Shown here piece by piece: positions 17,822 to 26,708 of a stretch of DNA of 64,000 nucleotides (position 1 is its first letter; each line of letters starts with the position of its first letter). The stretch is from contig WGMU01000068.1 in NCBI GenBank assembly GCA_016124895.1, forward strand, positions 1 to 64,000, given 5' to 3'. The translations under genes and the position numbers were made by a program. Under the pieces are notes generated by a model. That model did no database searches and had not been told where the DNA came from. It was given only the letters and a program-made list of their open reading frames with translations. The stretch is from a bacterium (GTDB lineage Bacteria; Planctomycetota; Planctomycetia; Planctomycetales; Planctomycetaceae).

Positions 17822-20800
17822 TTACTTCCGCGTGTCATCAACCTGCTCGGATTTGTCGGCCTCGGCAGGAAACAGCCAGACGGTCGGCCGGCTCTTCAGC
17901 GGACCCGCGTTCGACTCTGCCTCGTGGATGACGAATTCCCGGCGAGCTTCCCAGCGGACGTTCGAATCGGTAGCCGCGGCTCCAGATGCTCCCATCCCGC
18001 CGCCTGGGCCGAAGAACTCAATGACCCCTGCGGCAGGCGGGAACGCCTGAACTTTACCCGGTGGTGGCGTCCGCGACTCCTTGTCCGAGCGTGTCTCGCC
18101 CTGAACTGCTCCTCTGTCGAGCGGGATGACTTGCGGCGGCGGATCAAACGGCCCTTCAACACGGACCATCACTTCCTGCTCCTGCAGGTAAGCTCCCCAC
18201 GGCCCGCCACTGAACAGGAACGGCGTGTGGGCCGGGATGGGTGGATCAGTCGTTTTGATCTCATTGGGAATCCCATTCGGATACCAGGCAAACGGTCGCC
18301 CTGACCACGGCTCAATCACCACTCTTGCTGGCAGATTCAGTTCTTCAAGCGTCTGCGGAAACTCACCATTTTCGCGGAGTGCCAACCACAATTGCATGAC
18401 AATCTGCGTGCCGCGCGCCTGTGTTTTAAGATCGGTTTCAGAATAGACCAGGCTGAGCCCGATGTCATCGATCAGTCCGCGAGCGAGCGGCGTTGTCTGA
18501 ACCCAGCGTCGAAAATCGGCAACCGGCAGACCACCAAGGTCGGCCGAGGACTTCCCGACTTCCTGCCGGTACCAGTTTCCCAGAGTCGAGCCACCGGAGC
18601 CGCCTTGCGTTTCGCGCTTTTGAGCTTCCGCGATCAGACGAGCCGATCGGGCCTCATACCAGTCGACCAGCCGCCCGGCACGCTCGCGCGTGCCAGGAAA
18701 CTTGACACTCATGAAAGCAAAGAAGAACTCGTCATTCGAGTGCGACCGCCCCCGCTGCATCGCCAGCAACTGTTCGACTGGTAATTGCAGCGTGTTGCGA
18801 AGGACCTGGTGACGGGCAAACGAGACGGCGTAGGGGTCAGGTGACTTTGCCAGATGATCGTTCACGATCTCTGCTGCCTCGGAGACAAGCTCAGACGTCA
18901 CGTCAGCAGATTTGGACCAGTCGGCCAGCGAGTTAAGGGCAGCCAGAGTGATCACTCGCCACTGGTTGAATTCGCGATCGACTCCCCGGCCAGCCGCGTG
19001 CCGAGCCATTGCAAACGCATCGTGATGTATCGCCAGTGCCTCGGAAGGATTGCCGGCCCGCAATTCGCGTTCCGCGTACACGAGCATCAGATTGGCGAGC
19101 CCGGGCATCCGATTCACATACACGTTTTTGTAAAAGGGGGCATTCTCACCTGCGATGCCGGTTACTGGCGACTCACTGGCACACACTTCTCGGACCGCCG
19201 CTTGACGACACAGTTCGAACGCCTCGGTCGAATGTTCCAGTGTCAACCGATTTCCTTCGGTGATGATCTTCATCATTTCAGGATCGTCGCGAACGGGCGG
19301 AGGTGGATCGGGTTGCGGAATCCCAAAGATGAGTTCGCGTGTGTGCTGACTGACCTGGCTTGATCCTCCCAGCGAGAACGTCTCAGCGGCTCGTCGGTAC
19401 AGGTCGGCCGTTGTCGCTTCTTCGTCACTGACAGGAGCCAGAATCGCTTCGCGTTCGGCATCAGTCAGGCCATTGATCGTCTCGACTGTTGAGCCATCAT
19501 CAAGCGTTTTTGTGGCGACCAGCGGCTCGGCGGACGGGATCTCGTAGATTCGCCAGGTAGCTGTCGTCAGCCAGCAGGCGGCGATGCCGAGCACTCCCGC
19601 AGCGCCGGGCAGTAGCCAGCACTTCAGGCGGTCATCACCAATCAGCCAGCTCCGCGTTCGCAGCCGGGTCATCAGCAGCAGAGCTGGAACCATTGGTAAC
19701 GCGGCCACAACGACCGGTACGTCAAAGTTCGCGGCCGCGCCGTGCCACATCCCCATCAGGATACAGCACAGCAGGGCAAAGAAGATCGACAACGCCGCCC
19801 GCCGCCACGTCAACGACGCCATCTGGCAGATTGAGAAATAAATCAGTCCGGCGAACAGAAGAGCAATCAGTGACGGTAGCCACGCAGATTCCTGCAAGGT
19901 TGCTGACTGGTTCCCTGAAAGCATCCAGAGGAAATATCTGAGCGGCAACACCCCGACGCCCACAGCCACGATCGTCAGAACGGCCAGGACGATCATCAGC
20001 AGACGAGTCAGCCAGACCATCTGCTTGCTGGCCCAGACGTATCCAGGGTTCAGTCCATGATCGGACAACAGTCGGTAGCTGTCTCCGGACTGCTCGCCGC
20101 GAAACGACATCAGTCCGCAGACGAAGACACACAGGAAGCTGTACATCATCAGAAATGGCAGCTCATTGCCCGGTCGAACCTGATAGACGGAGTCCAGGAC
20201 ACGTGCCGCTCGGAGTGAGCCCGTCGCGAAGAGTGCCAGAACAATGCCAGCAACAAGCAGCACCTGAAAGATTCGTCGTGACTCGGCGGCTTCCTTCCAG
20301 CAGAGGAATCTCAAGACGCGCGAGCGGCCTCGGCCCCAGTTGTTGTAGAGCAGGCTCAGACCAAATCTCGGGGCCGGCAGGATGCGGGCCTGGTCAGCAG
20401 TCAGCACCTCGAACGCCGCGCGGTCCGCGCCGCCGATCTCCAGCGTGACCGAACCATCCAGCCCGTCCCGCTGCACGCGAACCCGCCGGAACAGTGATCG
20501 CTCCCGGACCTTTGGCATTTCGGAGAAGCCGCGGTTCATCCACCAGCCAACCAGTACGAAATCGACCAGCCCGAGGACTCCGATGGCGACAATCAGAAAG
20601 ACCATGAACCAGATTGCTTCCGGGTTATCCAGGCGGAAGTGTCTGTCATACCTGACGGCTGCCTCTGACCAGATGCCAAGCAGGATAGGAAAACCGACAA
20701 AAGACAAGACGCAGGCGCAGATGACTGCGGGCAGGACTTTGCGGAACAGCAGCGAGCAGCAGGATCCAATCACAAGCCCACCACACACGGCAACCACAGA

Positions 20801-21244
20801 CCAGTACACGCTGGCAAACCACTCGTCCCGCGAGACTTGCCGTATTGCTTCGGCAAAGCCGCCAAAGCCTGTCGACAGGCTGACTCCGATTACCGTTGAG
20901 ACAGCAAACAGCAACACCACTCCCAGCAACCCGACGGCGAACTTGATGCCCAGCGCCAGTCCTGGCGGGCAACTCAGCGAGACCAGCCGCAGGTGAGTGC
21001 CCTCTTCCCGCTCGATCGCAAACGAGATGGCAGCCGAGCAGACCGCAAACATTCCGGTCATCATCGCCGCCGTGCCGACGTGTAGCGGCAGCAGCGAATG
21101 GTCCCACATGCCCTTCTTCGGCTCTTCGATAAAGAGCCAGAAGATGAGCTGCAGCAGCGTCGCTCCGAACAGCAGCGCGAGCCACAGGTTCCGCTGCTGG
21201 CGGTATTCCTTCCACAACAGTCGTGTGGCGATGGCGGTGTTCAT
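17822..21244 (-). CDS. ABC-2-type permease with large extracytoplasmic domain
   Basis: 1,140 residues from ATG 21244 (MNTAIATRLLWKEYRQQRN); the frame is open further upstream but that extension is arginine-rich and covers an intergenic palindrome. The first half has two sets of hydrophobic segments typical of ABC-2 permeases, starting with NLWLALLFGATLLQLIFWLF, with a soluble insert and a second LLMIVLAVLTIVAVGVG set. From about residue 590 to the end it is soluble, with no recognised domain; near residue 1030 it has LNLPARVVIEPWSGRPFAWY, a block seen in other planctomycete membrane proteins of unknown role. It lies downstream of the ATPase gene and is probably its membrane partner. The substrate is unknown; the regulator type suggests envelope or antibiotic stress. 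Confidence 0.82.
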   Translation of the reverse strand: MNTAIATRLLWKEYRQQRNLWLALLFGATLLQLIFWLFIEEPKKGMWDHSLLPLHVGTAAMMTGMFAVCSAAISFAIEREEGTHLRLVSLSCPPGLALGIKFAVGLLGVVLLFAVSTVIGVSLSTGFGGFAEAIRQVSRDEWFASVYWSVVAVCGGLVIGSCCSLLFRKVLPAVICACVLSFVGFPILLGIWSEAAVRYDRHFRLDNPEAIWFMVFLIVAIGVLGLVDFVLVGWWMNRGFSEMPKVRERSLFRRVRVQRDGLDGSVTLEIGGADRAAFEVLTADQARILPAPRFGLSLLYNNWGRGRSRVLRFLCWKEAAESRRIFQVLLVAGIVLALFATGSLRAARVLDSVYQVRPGNELPFLMMYSFLCVFVCGLMSFRGEQSGDSYRLLSDHGLNPGYVWASKQMVWLTRLLMIVLAVLTIVAVGVGVLPLRYFLWMLSGNQSATLQESAWLPSLIALLFAGLIYFSICQMASLTWRRAALSIFFALLCCILMGMWHGAAANFDVPVVVAALPMVPALLLMTRLRTRSWLIGDDRLKCWLLPGAAGVLGIAACWLTTATWRIYEIPSAEPLVATKTLDDGSTVETINGLTDAEREAILAPVSDEEATTADLYRRAAETFSLGGSSQVSQHTRELIFGIPQPDPPPPVRDDPEMMKIITEGNRLTLEHSTEAFELCRQAAVREVCASESPVTGIAGENAPFYKNVYVNRMPGLANLMLVYAERELRAGNPSEALAIHHDAFAMARHAAGRGVDREFNQWRVITLAALNSLADWSKSADVTSELVSEAAEIVNDHLAKSPDPYAVSFARHQVLRNTLQLPVEQLLAMQRGRSHSNDEFFFAFMSVKFPGTRERAGRLVDWYEARSARLIAEAQKRETQGGSGGSTLGNWYRQEVGKSSADLGGLPVADFRRWVQTTPLARGLIDDIGLSLVYSETDLKTQARGTQIVMQLWLALRENGEFPQTLEELNLPARVVIEPWSGRPFAWYPNGIPNEIKTTDPPIPAHTPFLFSGGPWGAYLQEQEVMVRVEGPFDPPPQVIPLDRGAVQGETRSDKESRTPPPGKVQAFPPAAGVIEFFGPGGGMGASGAAATDSNVRWEARREFVIHEAESNAGPLKSRPTVWLFPAEADKSEQVDDTRK

Positions 21245-21273
21245 GGCCGATGCCTTTTGAATGTCACGCACTC

Positions 21274-21360
21274 GTTTGACCTCAGGCCGCAGGCGTGCGT
21301 GTTTCTGGTTCAAGCTGCGCTTTCCAGGACGACGCGTACGCCTGCGGCTTGCGGTCAAAC
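21274..21360. repeat. Imperfect palindrome inside the ABC operon
   Basis: Left arm 21274-21301 (GTTTGACCTCAGGCCGCAGG...) and right arm 21333-21360 (...CCTGCGGCTTGCGGTCAAAC) are imperfect inverted repeats of about 28 bases around a 31-base centre. It occupies the gap between the ATPase stop and permease start, so the transcript would carry a long hairpin. It may lower permease expression relative to the ATPase or protect mRNA ends; dispersal elsewhere in the genome is an inference. Confidence 0.75.
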
Positions 21361-21368
21361 AACGGTGG

Positions 21369-22268
21369 TCAGTTCCGTTCCTCAATGTCGCCCTGCATAA
21401 AGCCGACATAGATGTCTTCCAGACTCGGATGCCGGACCTCGACGCTGCCGACGTTGTCGCCGCGGCGGAATTCGTCGAGACCAGCTTCCTCGAAGTCACG
21501 CACCAGGAGCCGGATCTGGCGGTCCTGCTGGACGCGATAGATCAGCGTGCCGGGCGTCTGAGGGATCACCGTCGCTCCGTTACGCAGCGTGACCGTCAGC
21601 TCGCGTATCGACTCTTTCAGTTCCGCCAGCGGCTCGACAAGCTCCAGCCTGCCGTGCCGGATGATCGCGATCGTGTCGGCGACGCGTTCGACCTCGTTGA
21701 TCTGGTGGCTCGACAGCAGCACGGTCCGACCGGCCGCCGCGACATCGACCATGCTTTCCAGGAATTCGCGCCGGACGATCGGGTCGAGTCCCGAGGTCGG
21801 TTCGTCGAGCACCAGCAGCTCCGGTTCATGCGACATCGCCAGAGCCAGGCTGACCTTGGCCTTCATGCCCTTCGACATGGTGCCGATTTTCTTTTTCAGC
21901 GGCAGCCCGTAGTGGCAGACCCGCTCGCGGTAGTTCTCGACGAAGTCGCGTTCGTAAAAGCCGCCACAGAACCAGCCCATTTCATCGACCGTCATCCAGT
22001 CATACAGCGTCGGACGATCCGGCACGTAGCCGACGCGACGCCGGATTTCCTCGCCGTGAATCCAGGCATCAAGGCCGTGGACGCGGGCGGAGCCACCGTC
22101 TGGTTCCAGCAGGCCGAGCAGAATCCGAATGGCCGTCGACTTGCCAGCCCCGTTCTCACCCAGCAGCGCGATGACGTGTCCCGGTTCGCCGACCAGGTTG
22201 ACGTTGTCGAGAGCGACCTGTCGGCCGAACCGCTTCGTCACGTTCCGCAGTTCAAAGATGGCACTCAT
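21369..22268 (-). CDS. ABC transporter ATP-binding protein
   Basis: 299 residues of the ABC-2 export ATPase type. Walker A is LLGENGAGKST, the signature is a variant (MSKGMKAKVSLA), Walker B is LLVLDEPTSGLD, followed by the D-loop and the H-loop histidine in LLSSHQINEVE. A C-terminal extension of about 80 residues follows the catalytic core. Its ATG overlaps the stop of the GntR gene as ATGA, so the two are translationally coupled. It should energise the permease encoded downstream. Confidence 0.95.
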   Translation of the reverse strand: MSAIFELRNVTKRFGRQVALDNVNLVGEPGHVIALLGENGAGKSTAIRILLGLLEPDGGSARVHGLDAWIHGEEIRRRVGYVPDRPTLYDWMTVDEMGWFCGGFYERDFVENYRERVCHYGLPLKKKIGTMSKGMKAKVSLALAMSHEPELLVLDEPTSGLDPIVRREFLESMVDVAAAGRTVLLSSHQINEVERVADTIAIIRHGRLELVEPLAELKESIRELTVTLRNGATVIPQTPGTLIYRVQQDRQIRLLVRDFEEAGLDEFRRGDNVGSVEVRHPSLEDIYVGFMQGDIEERN

Positions 22269-22681
22269 ACGGACTCTCCCTGAGCTGTGCCGGCAGCGCT
22301 CCGGCCGTTGAGCTGTGACAGTTCGGATTCGGCGAGCTGCCGGATTTCGTCGACGTCGAGCTGACTGAGCTGCGCTTCCTTGAGCACCGACCGCAGCCGT
22401 TCGCGAATCAGACTGACGCGTTCCGACCGACAGTGTTTCGGAGCCGCCTTCGTGACAAGCAACCCGGTCCCGCGGACGGATTCGAGTACCCCGTCGTTCT
22501 GTAACTCGCGATACGCGCGGGCAACCGTGTTCGGATTCACGGCGACCTGCTTTGAGAGTTCTCTGACTGACGGAACCAGTTCCCCCGGCAGCACCGCCTC
22601 GCTGGCGATCGCAAACTTGATCTGCCGGACAATCTGGTCATAGATCGCCAGCCCGTTTGATGGGTCGACTGAAATGAGCAT
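22265..22681 (-). CDS. GntR-family (YtrA-like) transcriptional regulator
   Basis: 138 residues from ATG 22681. The N-terminal winged helix (IYDQIVRQIKFAIA then PSVRELSKQVAVNPNTVARAYRELQNDGVLESVRGTG) is a clear GntR DNA-binding domain; only about 60 residues follow, as in the short YtrA subfamily that controls ABC operons. The frame stays open to 23245 upstream, but the extension has no domain and covers the operator, so I chose the ATG that gives the family's normal N-terminus. It heads the operon and probably represses its own promoter through the palindrome 11 bases upstream. Confidence 0.93.
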   Translation of the reverse strand: MLISVDPSNGLAIYDQIVRQIKFAIASEAVLPGELVPSVRELSKQVAVNPNTVARAYRELQNDGVLESVRGTGLLVTKAAPKHCRSERVSLIRERLRSVLKEAQLSQLDVDEIRQLAESELSQLNGRSAAGTAQGESV

Positions 22682-22692
22682 GACCAGCCCCT

Positions 22693-22720
22693 CTAGTGTT
22701 CTAGTTGAATAGAACACTAG
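22693..22720. promoter_or_regulatory. Perfect palindromic operator for the GntR regulator
   Basis: CTAGTGTTCTA (22693-22703) and TAGAACACTAG (22710-22720) are exact 11-base inverted repeats with a 6-base spacer. It lies 11 bases upstream of the regulator's ATG, where RNA polymerase or the leader would be blocked. YtrA-type regulators bind such sites next to their own genes, so autorepression relieved by a ligand or stress is the natural reading. Confidence 0.88.
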
Positions 22721-23563
22721 CATTCCGCTTCGTCCTGTCAACGCCAAAGTCACGTATTTGCCCGGAAAGACCTTCTCGACAGTGTTAATTACATGCACTT
22801 GCGTTCTGAGGCCGCCTGCCTGGCCAACAGAAGAAAATGAAAGCGAAGATGCACTTGGATGGACAGCGCCACGTTGTGGCGAGAGGTTGTGGCAAGTCGA
22901 GAGCGCAAAAGGGGCATTGTCATGTGGGGGTGCGAGGGTTGAGGCAGGGCCTGATGCGGGTGACGTCGAGTCCCGGGATGCCGGAGTCGACATGCGAATC
23001 TTACGGCGAGACCGGCGGGCGTGTTTGTTCCGGGTGCTGTGGTATTCCTGTGGCTCCAGTTCTTCCGTGAAACGTGCGTGGCGGCAACCCGGACACAGTT
23101 CCGTCGTATTCAGGCAGACGTACATTGCGCTCCGCACGCCTTCCAGAGTCACTCGCACCGACGGGTCCGGAGACGCATTGAACTCCGCCCGCATCCGCCC
23201 ACAGAACAGGTGGATCAAGGTCGTCACAAAGAAAAGAATGGCCACACCGACGCCGACAGACTGACCTTCGCATACCGCCGAGCCGTCACACGTCCGCCGG
23301 CGAATGCAGAACTCAACGTCCCGTCAACGCTGCTAAGTCTGTGCGCGAGCGATTCTCGAAACCCACCGCCGCCAGTCAGTTCTGCGAACTGGCTGGTGAG
23401 ACGTCATCAAAAGACGACGAAGAGCCAGCTTCGGAACACGTCGCCTGGACGATCACCCGCCGCGTCATCCTCAACCTTGACGGAGCCATTACGAAAGAGT
23501 GAGCAGCGGGCCTGTGGATTTACCTGTTCGGCATGTAATTTGTATTTTCTTACACGTTCTCGA
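22721..23563. other. Long region without a firm gene; possible minus-strand small ORF
   Basis: A minus-strand frame from GTG 23245 has GC-rich third positions and could encode a short protein: a hydrophobic segment (AILFFVTTLIHLFC), then a paired-cysteine stretch (YVCLNTTELCPGCRHARF) and an Arg/Lys-rich tail. It runs in frame without a stop into the GntR gene, so its true end is unclear; it may be chance or a decayed gene. A plus-strand frame covering 23021-23701 is antisense to it and looks spurious. The last 50 bases are AT-rich and lead into the promoter at 23564. Confidence 0.35.
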
Positions 23564-23593
23564 TTGACACACTTCCGGGGGGGGGGGTATATC
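23564..23593 (+). promoter_or_regulatory. Sigma70-like promoter with an 11-G spacer tract
   Basis: TTGACA (23564-23569) is a perfect -35 hexamer; TATATC (23588-23593) is a good -10 match. The 18-base spacer contains an unbroken run of eleven G (23577-23587) directly before the -10. Loss or gain of one G would change the spacer to 17 or 19, the arrangement that makes porA and similar Neisseria promoters phase-variable. AT-rich sequence lies upstream. Transcription would begin near 23600, about 58 bases before the ATG of the cysteine-rich protein gene. Confidence 0.6.
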
Positions 23594-23658
23594 TGCTCTC
23601 CAGTGACAACGGGCCGTCTGTTGCCTGTCCTTCTGACTCAAGCTTTCTGGAGAACACG

Positions 23659-24141
23659 ATGCGAACTGTTACGTCTCTCTGCGCTGGCGCGGCACTCCTG
23701 ATCTCAGCGACCTGTCTTCCGGAGTTGAACGCTGCACGTCCTCTGAATGCTGCATCGCAAGCACAGGTTTACGGCGGTAGCAATGCACAGAATCCGGGGT
23801 CATGCCTGCCTGGGGCCTCCGGAACGCAATGCAACGGCACTCCGGAAGTATGTGACCCTGGTACTCCATACTGTCAGGAAACGCATGAGGAGTACCTGTG
23901 CGGGGCTGAGGTGCAATACTACAATCCCACCAGATGCACTGCGGACACGACACCGCCGTATCTGCTGCAATGTGACGAAGTTGATGACCCCAAAATAGAA
24001 TGTTACCGGACGCGATATTGCTTTTGCGTTGATGATGCAATGTCAGGCTGGATATGCAAGGCTGAGCAGGCTGGCGAAGAGACGCCATGGTTCAACATTA
24101 ATGTCGGAAAGTGTACCAATTCGCCAGCAGACGGATCATAG
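23659..24141 (+). CDS. Small cysteine-rich secreted protein with a VYGG motif
   Basis: 160 residues, start supported by TCTGGAGA 8 bases upstream. Residues 1-25 are a signal peptide (LCAGAALLISATC, cut near LNA). Then comes LNAASQAQVYGG, ending in a double glycine that resembles the leader end of peptides cut by C39 peptidases. The remaining part has 12 cysteines spread evenly (for example CYRTRYCFC), an even number fitting a disulfide-rich fold. I recognise no family. A C39-like peptidase is encoded 2.5 kb downstream on the same strand, so this protein could be its substrate; that link is an inference. Base composition is lower in GC than neighbouring housekeeping genes. Confidence 0.8.
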   Translation: MRTVTSLCAGAALLISATCLPELNAARPLNAASQAQVYGGSNAQNPGSCLPGASGTQCNGTPEVCDPGTPYCQETHEEYLCGAEVQYYNPTRCTADTTPPYLLQCDEVDDPKIECYRTRYCFCVDDAMSGWICKAEQAGEETPWFNINVGKCTNSPADGS

Positions 24142-24389
24142 AATCGATTTGGCCTGTTAACACGATGGTGTCATGCCTGCTCCGGATGGCATTGACCATC
24201 AGGGCAACAGTATGACGATATCAGTCAGCGGCGTTTGTGACTCGGGAACGCATTGGTGTTCACGCTGACGCGTGTTTTTGATGCAGTCATCCCGCTCCTG
24301 TCTGCGACGTAGAGCATCCTGTTGGCGGTTGTATGTTAACAGGTGCAGCACGTCCTGCTGGATCGATGCTTAGAATCGGAAGAATATAC
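24142..24389 (+). other. Spacer between the cysteine-rich gene and the downstream operon
   Basis: The 248-base gap contains a weak terminator-like hairpin at 24261-24279 and then 110 bases leading to the next start. The hairpin could let most transcripts end after the first gene, giving much product from it and less from the five genes behind it. I see no separate strong promoter. Confidence 0.45.
24261..24279 (+). terminator. Weak hairpin followed by five T
   Basis: CACGC (24261-24265) pairs with GCGTG (24270-24274) around a 4-base loop, followed directly by TTTTT. The stem is short, so partial termination is more likely than complete. Confidence 0.4.
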
Positions 24390-25562
24390 ATGTGCGTCCC
24401 GAAATACTGTGACGGTGATGTGCTGCGGTATCGGCGCTCTCCAGCGCGTTGTACGATACTGGCAATTGCTCAATGTCTATGCTTTGCAATATCCGCACTC
24501 GGTCAGGATTCAGTGAAGGATGTGCTCGCAGAGGTGTGTGCAGGCTCTGATGAGAATCTCTCGCGGATTACACATGCTACCCTCACGTACGAGTCCGAAG
24601 GAAAGTGGAAAGGGCCATCTACTCCACCTGGGCTGGAGCAGATAAAGGATCCGCTGACACGCGAGCATATCCGGGAAGCATATCAGCCCGAGACAACATC
24701 GTTAGCCAGAAAAACGGTATTCTGGGATGGCTTACGGCTACGGGTTGACCGCACACTCCCTCCCGAAAGAAAAGAATACACGATCGTTGGGACTGAGGAC
24801 GCAATTGTTTTTCTGGCGCCGTGGCTGGGCACAGACAAACAATACGAACCGATCGAGTATGTCGTTCGAATCAGGACACGTGAAGATGTCGGCATCCCTG
24901 ATGGCCATCCATTGAACCAGGGAGTGCCGATGGATGGGCGTGATCAGAGACTTGCAATCAGTGATTATCTGAGTATAGCCCAGGAGCGAAATCTTGACAT
25001 TGATGTTTCTCGCGAAGGTCAATTGATTCGGCTTCTGGTTGACGATGTCGAACGAAAGTCTCGCAGGGAGTTTGTGATCGATCCAGACCAGGGCTACAAC
25101 GCTGTCACTTACAGGCACTGGTCAACAAAACGTTCGGATGTAGAGCCTGATGGCGTAATCGAGAGCGAATACGCAGAGGGGCCGCCGGGCGCATTTCACA
25201 TGGTTCATCAGACAAACTGGTCGTCGGCAGGAGTTTCCCCATCGACTCCGGAGCGCATTGTCCGCGAAAGCGAAACGCGCCTGGTTGATTCAGACTTCAG
25301 TGCGCCACCTGATCCGTCGGTGTTTTCGCTTGATGGGTTGGGAATACCAGTCGGAGCGAGAATTGAAGATCAGATCACCGGCGAGACGTACCACTACGGA
25401 GTTGATGCACCGGCGGGCGGCACTCTGGACGGCATCGAATGGAAGGCCAGCGGGCCGAAGAACGGTCAGGACTGGTGGAAGTGGGTTGTTCTGGCTGCGG
25501 TCATGCTGTGTGGCGGGCTGTTTTTTGTTCGCCAGCGCTACCGGTCTCGGCTGGGAACATAA
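24390..25562 (+). CDS. Signal-anchored membrane protein of unknown function
   Basis: 390 residues from ATG 24390, preceded by CGGAAGA at 24377-24383; ATGs at 24333 and 24366 are in frame but lack ribosome sites. A hydrophobic segment (about 20-38, ILAIAQCLCFAISALG) is a signal peptide or anchor. The large middle part is soluble, with a beta-rich look recalling LolA-like or outer-membrane lipoprotein-sorting folds (phrases such as TIVGTEDAIVF), but I cannot assign a family. Near the end is FSLDGLGIPVGARIEDQITG, then a transmembrane helix (WVVLAAVMLCGGLFFV) and a basic tail RQRYRSRLGT, so the bulk is probably outside the cytoplasm. DUF1573 follows after 21 bases. Confidence 0.8.
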   Translation: MCVPKYCDGDVLRYRRSPARCTILAIAQCLCFAISALGQDSVKDVLAEVCAGSDENLSRITHATLTYESEGKWKGPSTPPGLEQIKDPLTREHIREAYQPETTSLARKTVFWDGLRLRVDRTLPPERKEYTIVGTEDAIVFLAPWLGTDKQYEPIEYVVRIRTREDVGIPDGHPLNQGVPMDGRDQRLAISDYLSIAQERNLDIDVSREGQLIRLLVDDVERKSRREFVIDPDQGYNAVTYRHWSTKRSDVEPDGVIESEYAEGPPGAFHMVHQTNWSSAGVSPSTPERIVRESETRLVDSDFSAPPDPSVFSLDGLGIPVGARIEDQITGETYHYGVDAPAGGTLDGIEWKASGPKNGQDWWKWVVLAAVMLCGGLFFVRQRYRSRLGT

Positions 25563-25583
25563 CTACCGTATGAGGGCTTCAAC

Positions 25584-26708
25584 ATGAAACCGCATATCGG
25601 CGTGCTCGTCCGACTGCTGGTATTTTCCGGCAGTGTCGTGCTCGCTGGCTGGGTCTGGACATCGACCTCTTCTGTAGATTCGGCCGCTGGAGAACAACTG
25701 TTGGCTCTGTCGTCTGCGCCAGCATTCATTGACCTTGGCGCGGTCACGTCGGCTCAATCCGAAGTGAGTTATGCAGTCACGAACCGATCGGATGCGGAAG
25801 TGCGTGTGCAGATTCTGCAGGCGTCGTGCGGCTGCATGGACGCGGAAATTGACCGCTATCAGATTCTGCCAGGCGAGTCGGCCAGGGTGACAGCGGTCAT
25901 CCGTCACAATCGGATGGGGGCTGGTGCAGAGATCCCGTTCTCGCGCCGGATCACGGTGGTGTATGCCACGGGTGATGAAGTGAATGAACTGCACCTGATT
26001 GCGAATGGCAGTTTCCTGCCCCCGGCCTGGATCGAGGAACAACGAGCAGAACTCAAGAAGAGTGACTCCGACGAAATGCTGGTCGCGGATGTCCCTGTGT
26101 TTCTTCGGGCCGAGCCACGGGTGGAAATCAAGGCCACGCACGTTTTCGGCCGAGACCTGGACTGCACTGCTGAAGTCATCGACGTAACCGATGAGCGGCG
26201 ATCAGAATCTGAAAGACGATGGCTTCGAGCAACTGTTCGAGTTCAGGGAATCGCCCGGAAGCTACCTGCGACCGGGTTGCTGACGGTGACGACTGACTCG
26301 CCGGAAACACCACAAATCAGAGTGTCACTCGTCTGTCAGTCAGATGACCCGTTTGCCGTCGCGTGCGTCCCTGAAACTCTGGCTTTCGGTATTCTCGAGT
26401 CGGGGCAGGTGGCAACTCGGCGAGCGGTGATTTCCTGGAATCGCGAGGCCCATTCGCGGATCGTTGCAGTTCAGGCCAGTGAGGGCTTCAAAGTGCTGAA
26501 TTCCCCAGAGACCAGGCCGGACGGCACACGCCTTATCTGCCCGATTGAAGTCTCAACGACTGGCCCGGTCTCGACATTGGGCGAGTTGAAAGGGCACATT
26601 CACGTCGAGTTACTGAGCGATACCGACCCGACAAAGGCAACGGAAATTCGCATTCCAATCTCGGGGTTTGTCAAAGCTGCGTCTGCAGAACCGGAGAGCA
26701 GCCGATGA
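25584..26708 (+). CDS. DUF1573 domain protein
   Basis: 374 residues. An N-terminal hydrophobic stretch (LLVFSGSVVLAGWVW) directs export or membrane anchoring. The DUF1573 domain (about 45-140) has the hallmark SCGCM (C82, C84) followed by ILPGES, an Ig-like beta-sandwich found in many Bacteroidetes and planctomycete envelope proteins. A second similar sandwich, without the CGC motif, spans about 255-370. Function in the family is unknown; the CxC pair may bind metal or take part in disulfide chemistry, notable beside a cysteine-rich secreted protein. It overlaps the next gene by 4 bases. Confidence 0.9.
   Translation: MKPHIGVLVRLLVFSGSVVLAGWVWTSTSSVDSAAGEQLLALSSAPAFIDLGAVTSAQSEVSYAVTNRSDAEVRVQILQASCGCMDAEIDRYQILPGESARVTAVIRHNRMGAGAEIPFSRRITVVYATGDEVNELHLIANGSFLPPAWIEEQRAELKKSDSDEMLVADVPVFLRAEPRVEIKATHVFGRDLDCTAEVIDVTDERRSESERRWLRATVRVQGIARKLPATGLLTVTTDSPETPQIRVSLVCQSDDPFAVACVPETLAFGILESGQVATRRAVISWNREAHSRIVAVQASEGFKVLNSPETRPDGTRLICPIEVSTTGPVSTLGELKGHIHVELLSDTDPTKATEIRIPISGFVKAASAEPESSR

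Noticed and set aside
21245-21499. N-terminal extension of the ABC permease
   Set aside because: Arginine-rich, overlaps the palindrome and ATPase gene; the family-like start is ATG 21244.
21261-22283. 340-residue plus-strand frame opposite the ABC ATPase
   Set aside because: Antisense to a gene with full Walker motifs.
22682-23245. Long N-terminal extension of the GntR regulator
   Set aside because: Would cover the perfect operator and lacks any domain; regulators of this type start at the winged helix.
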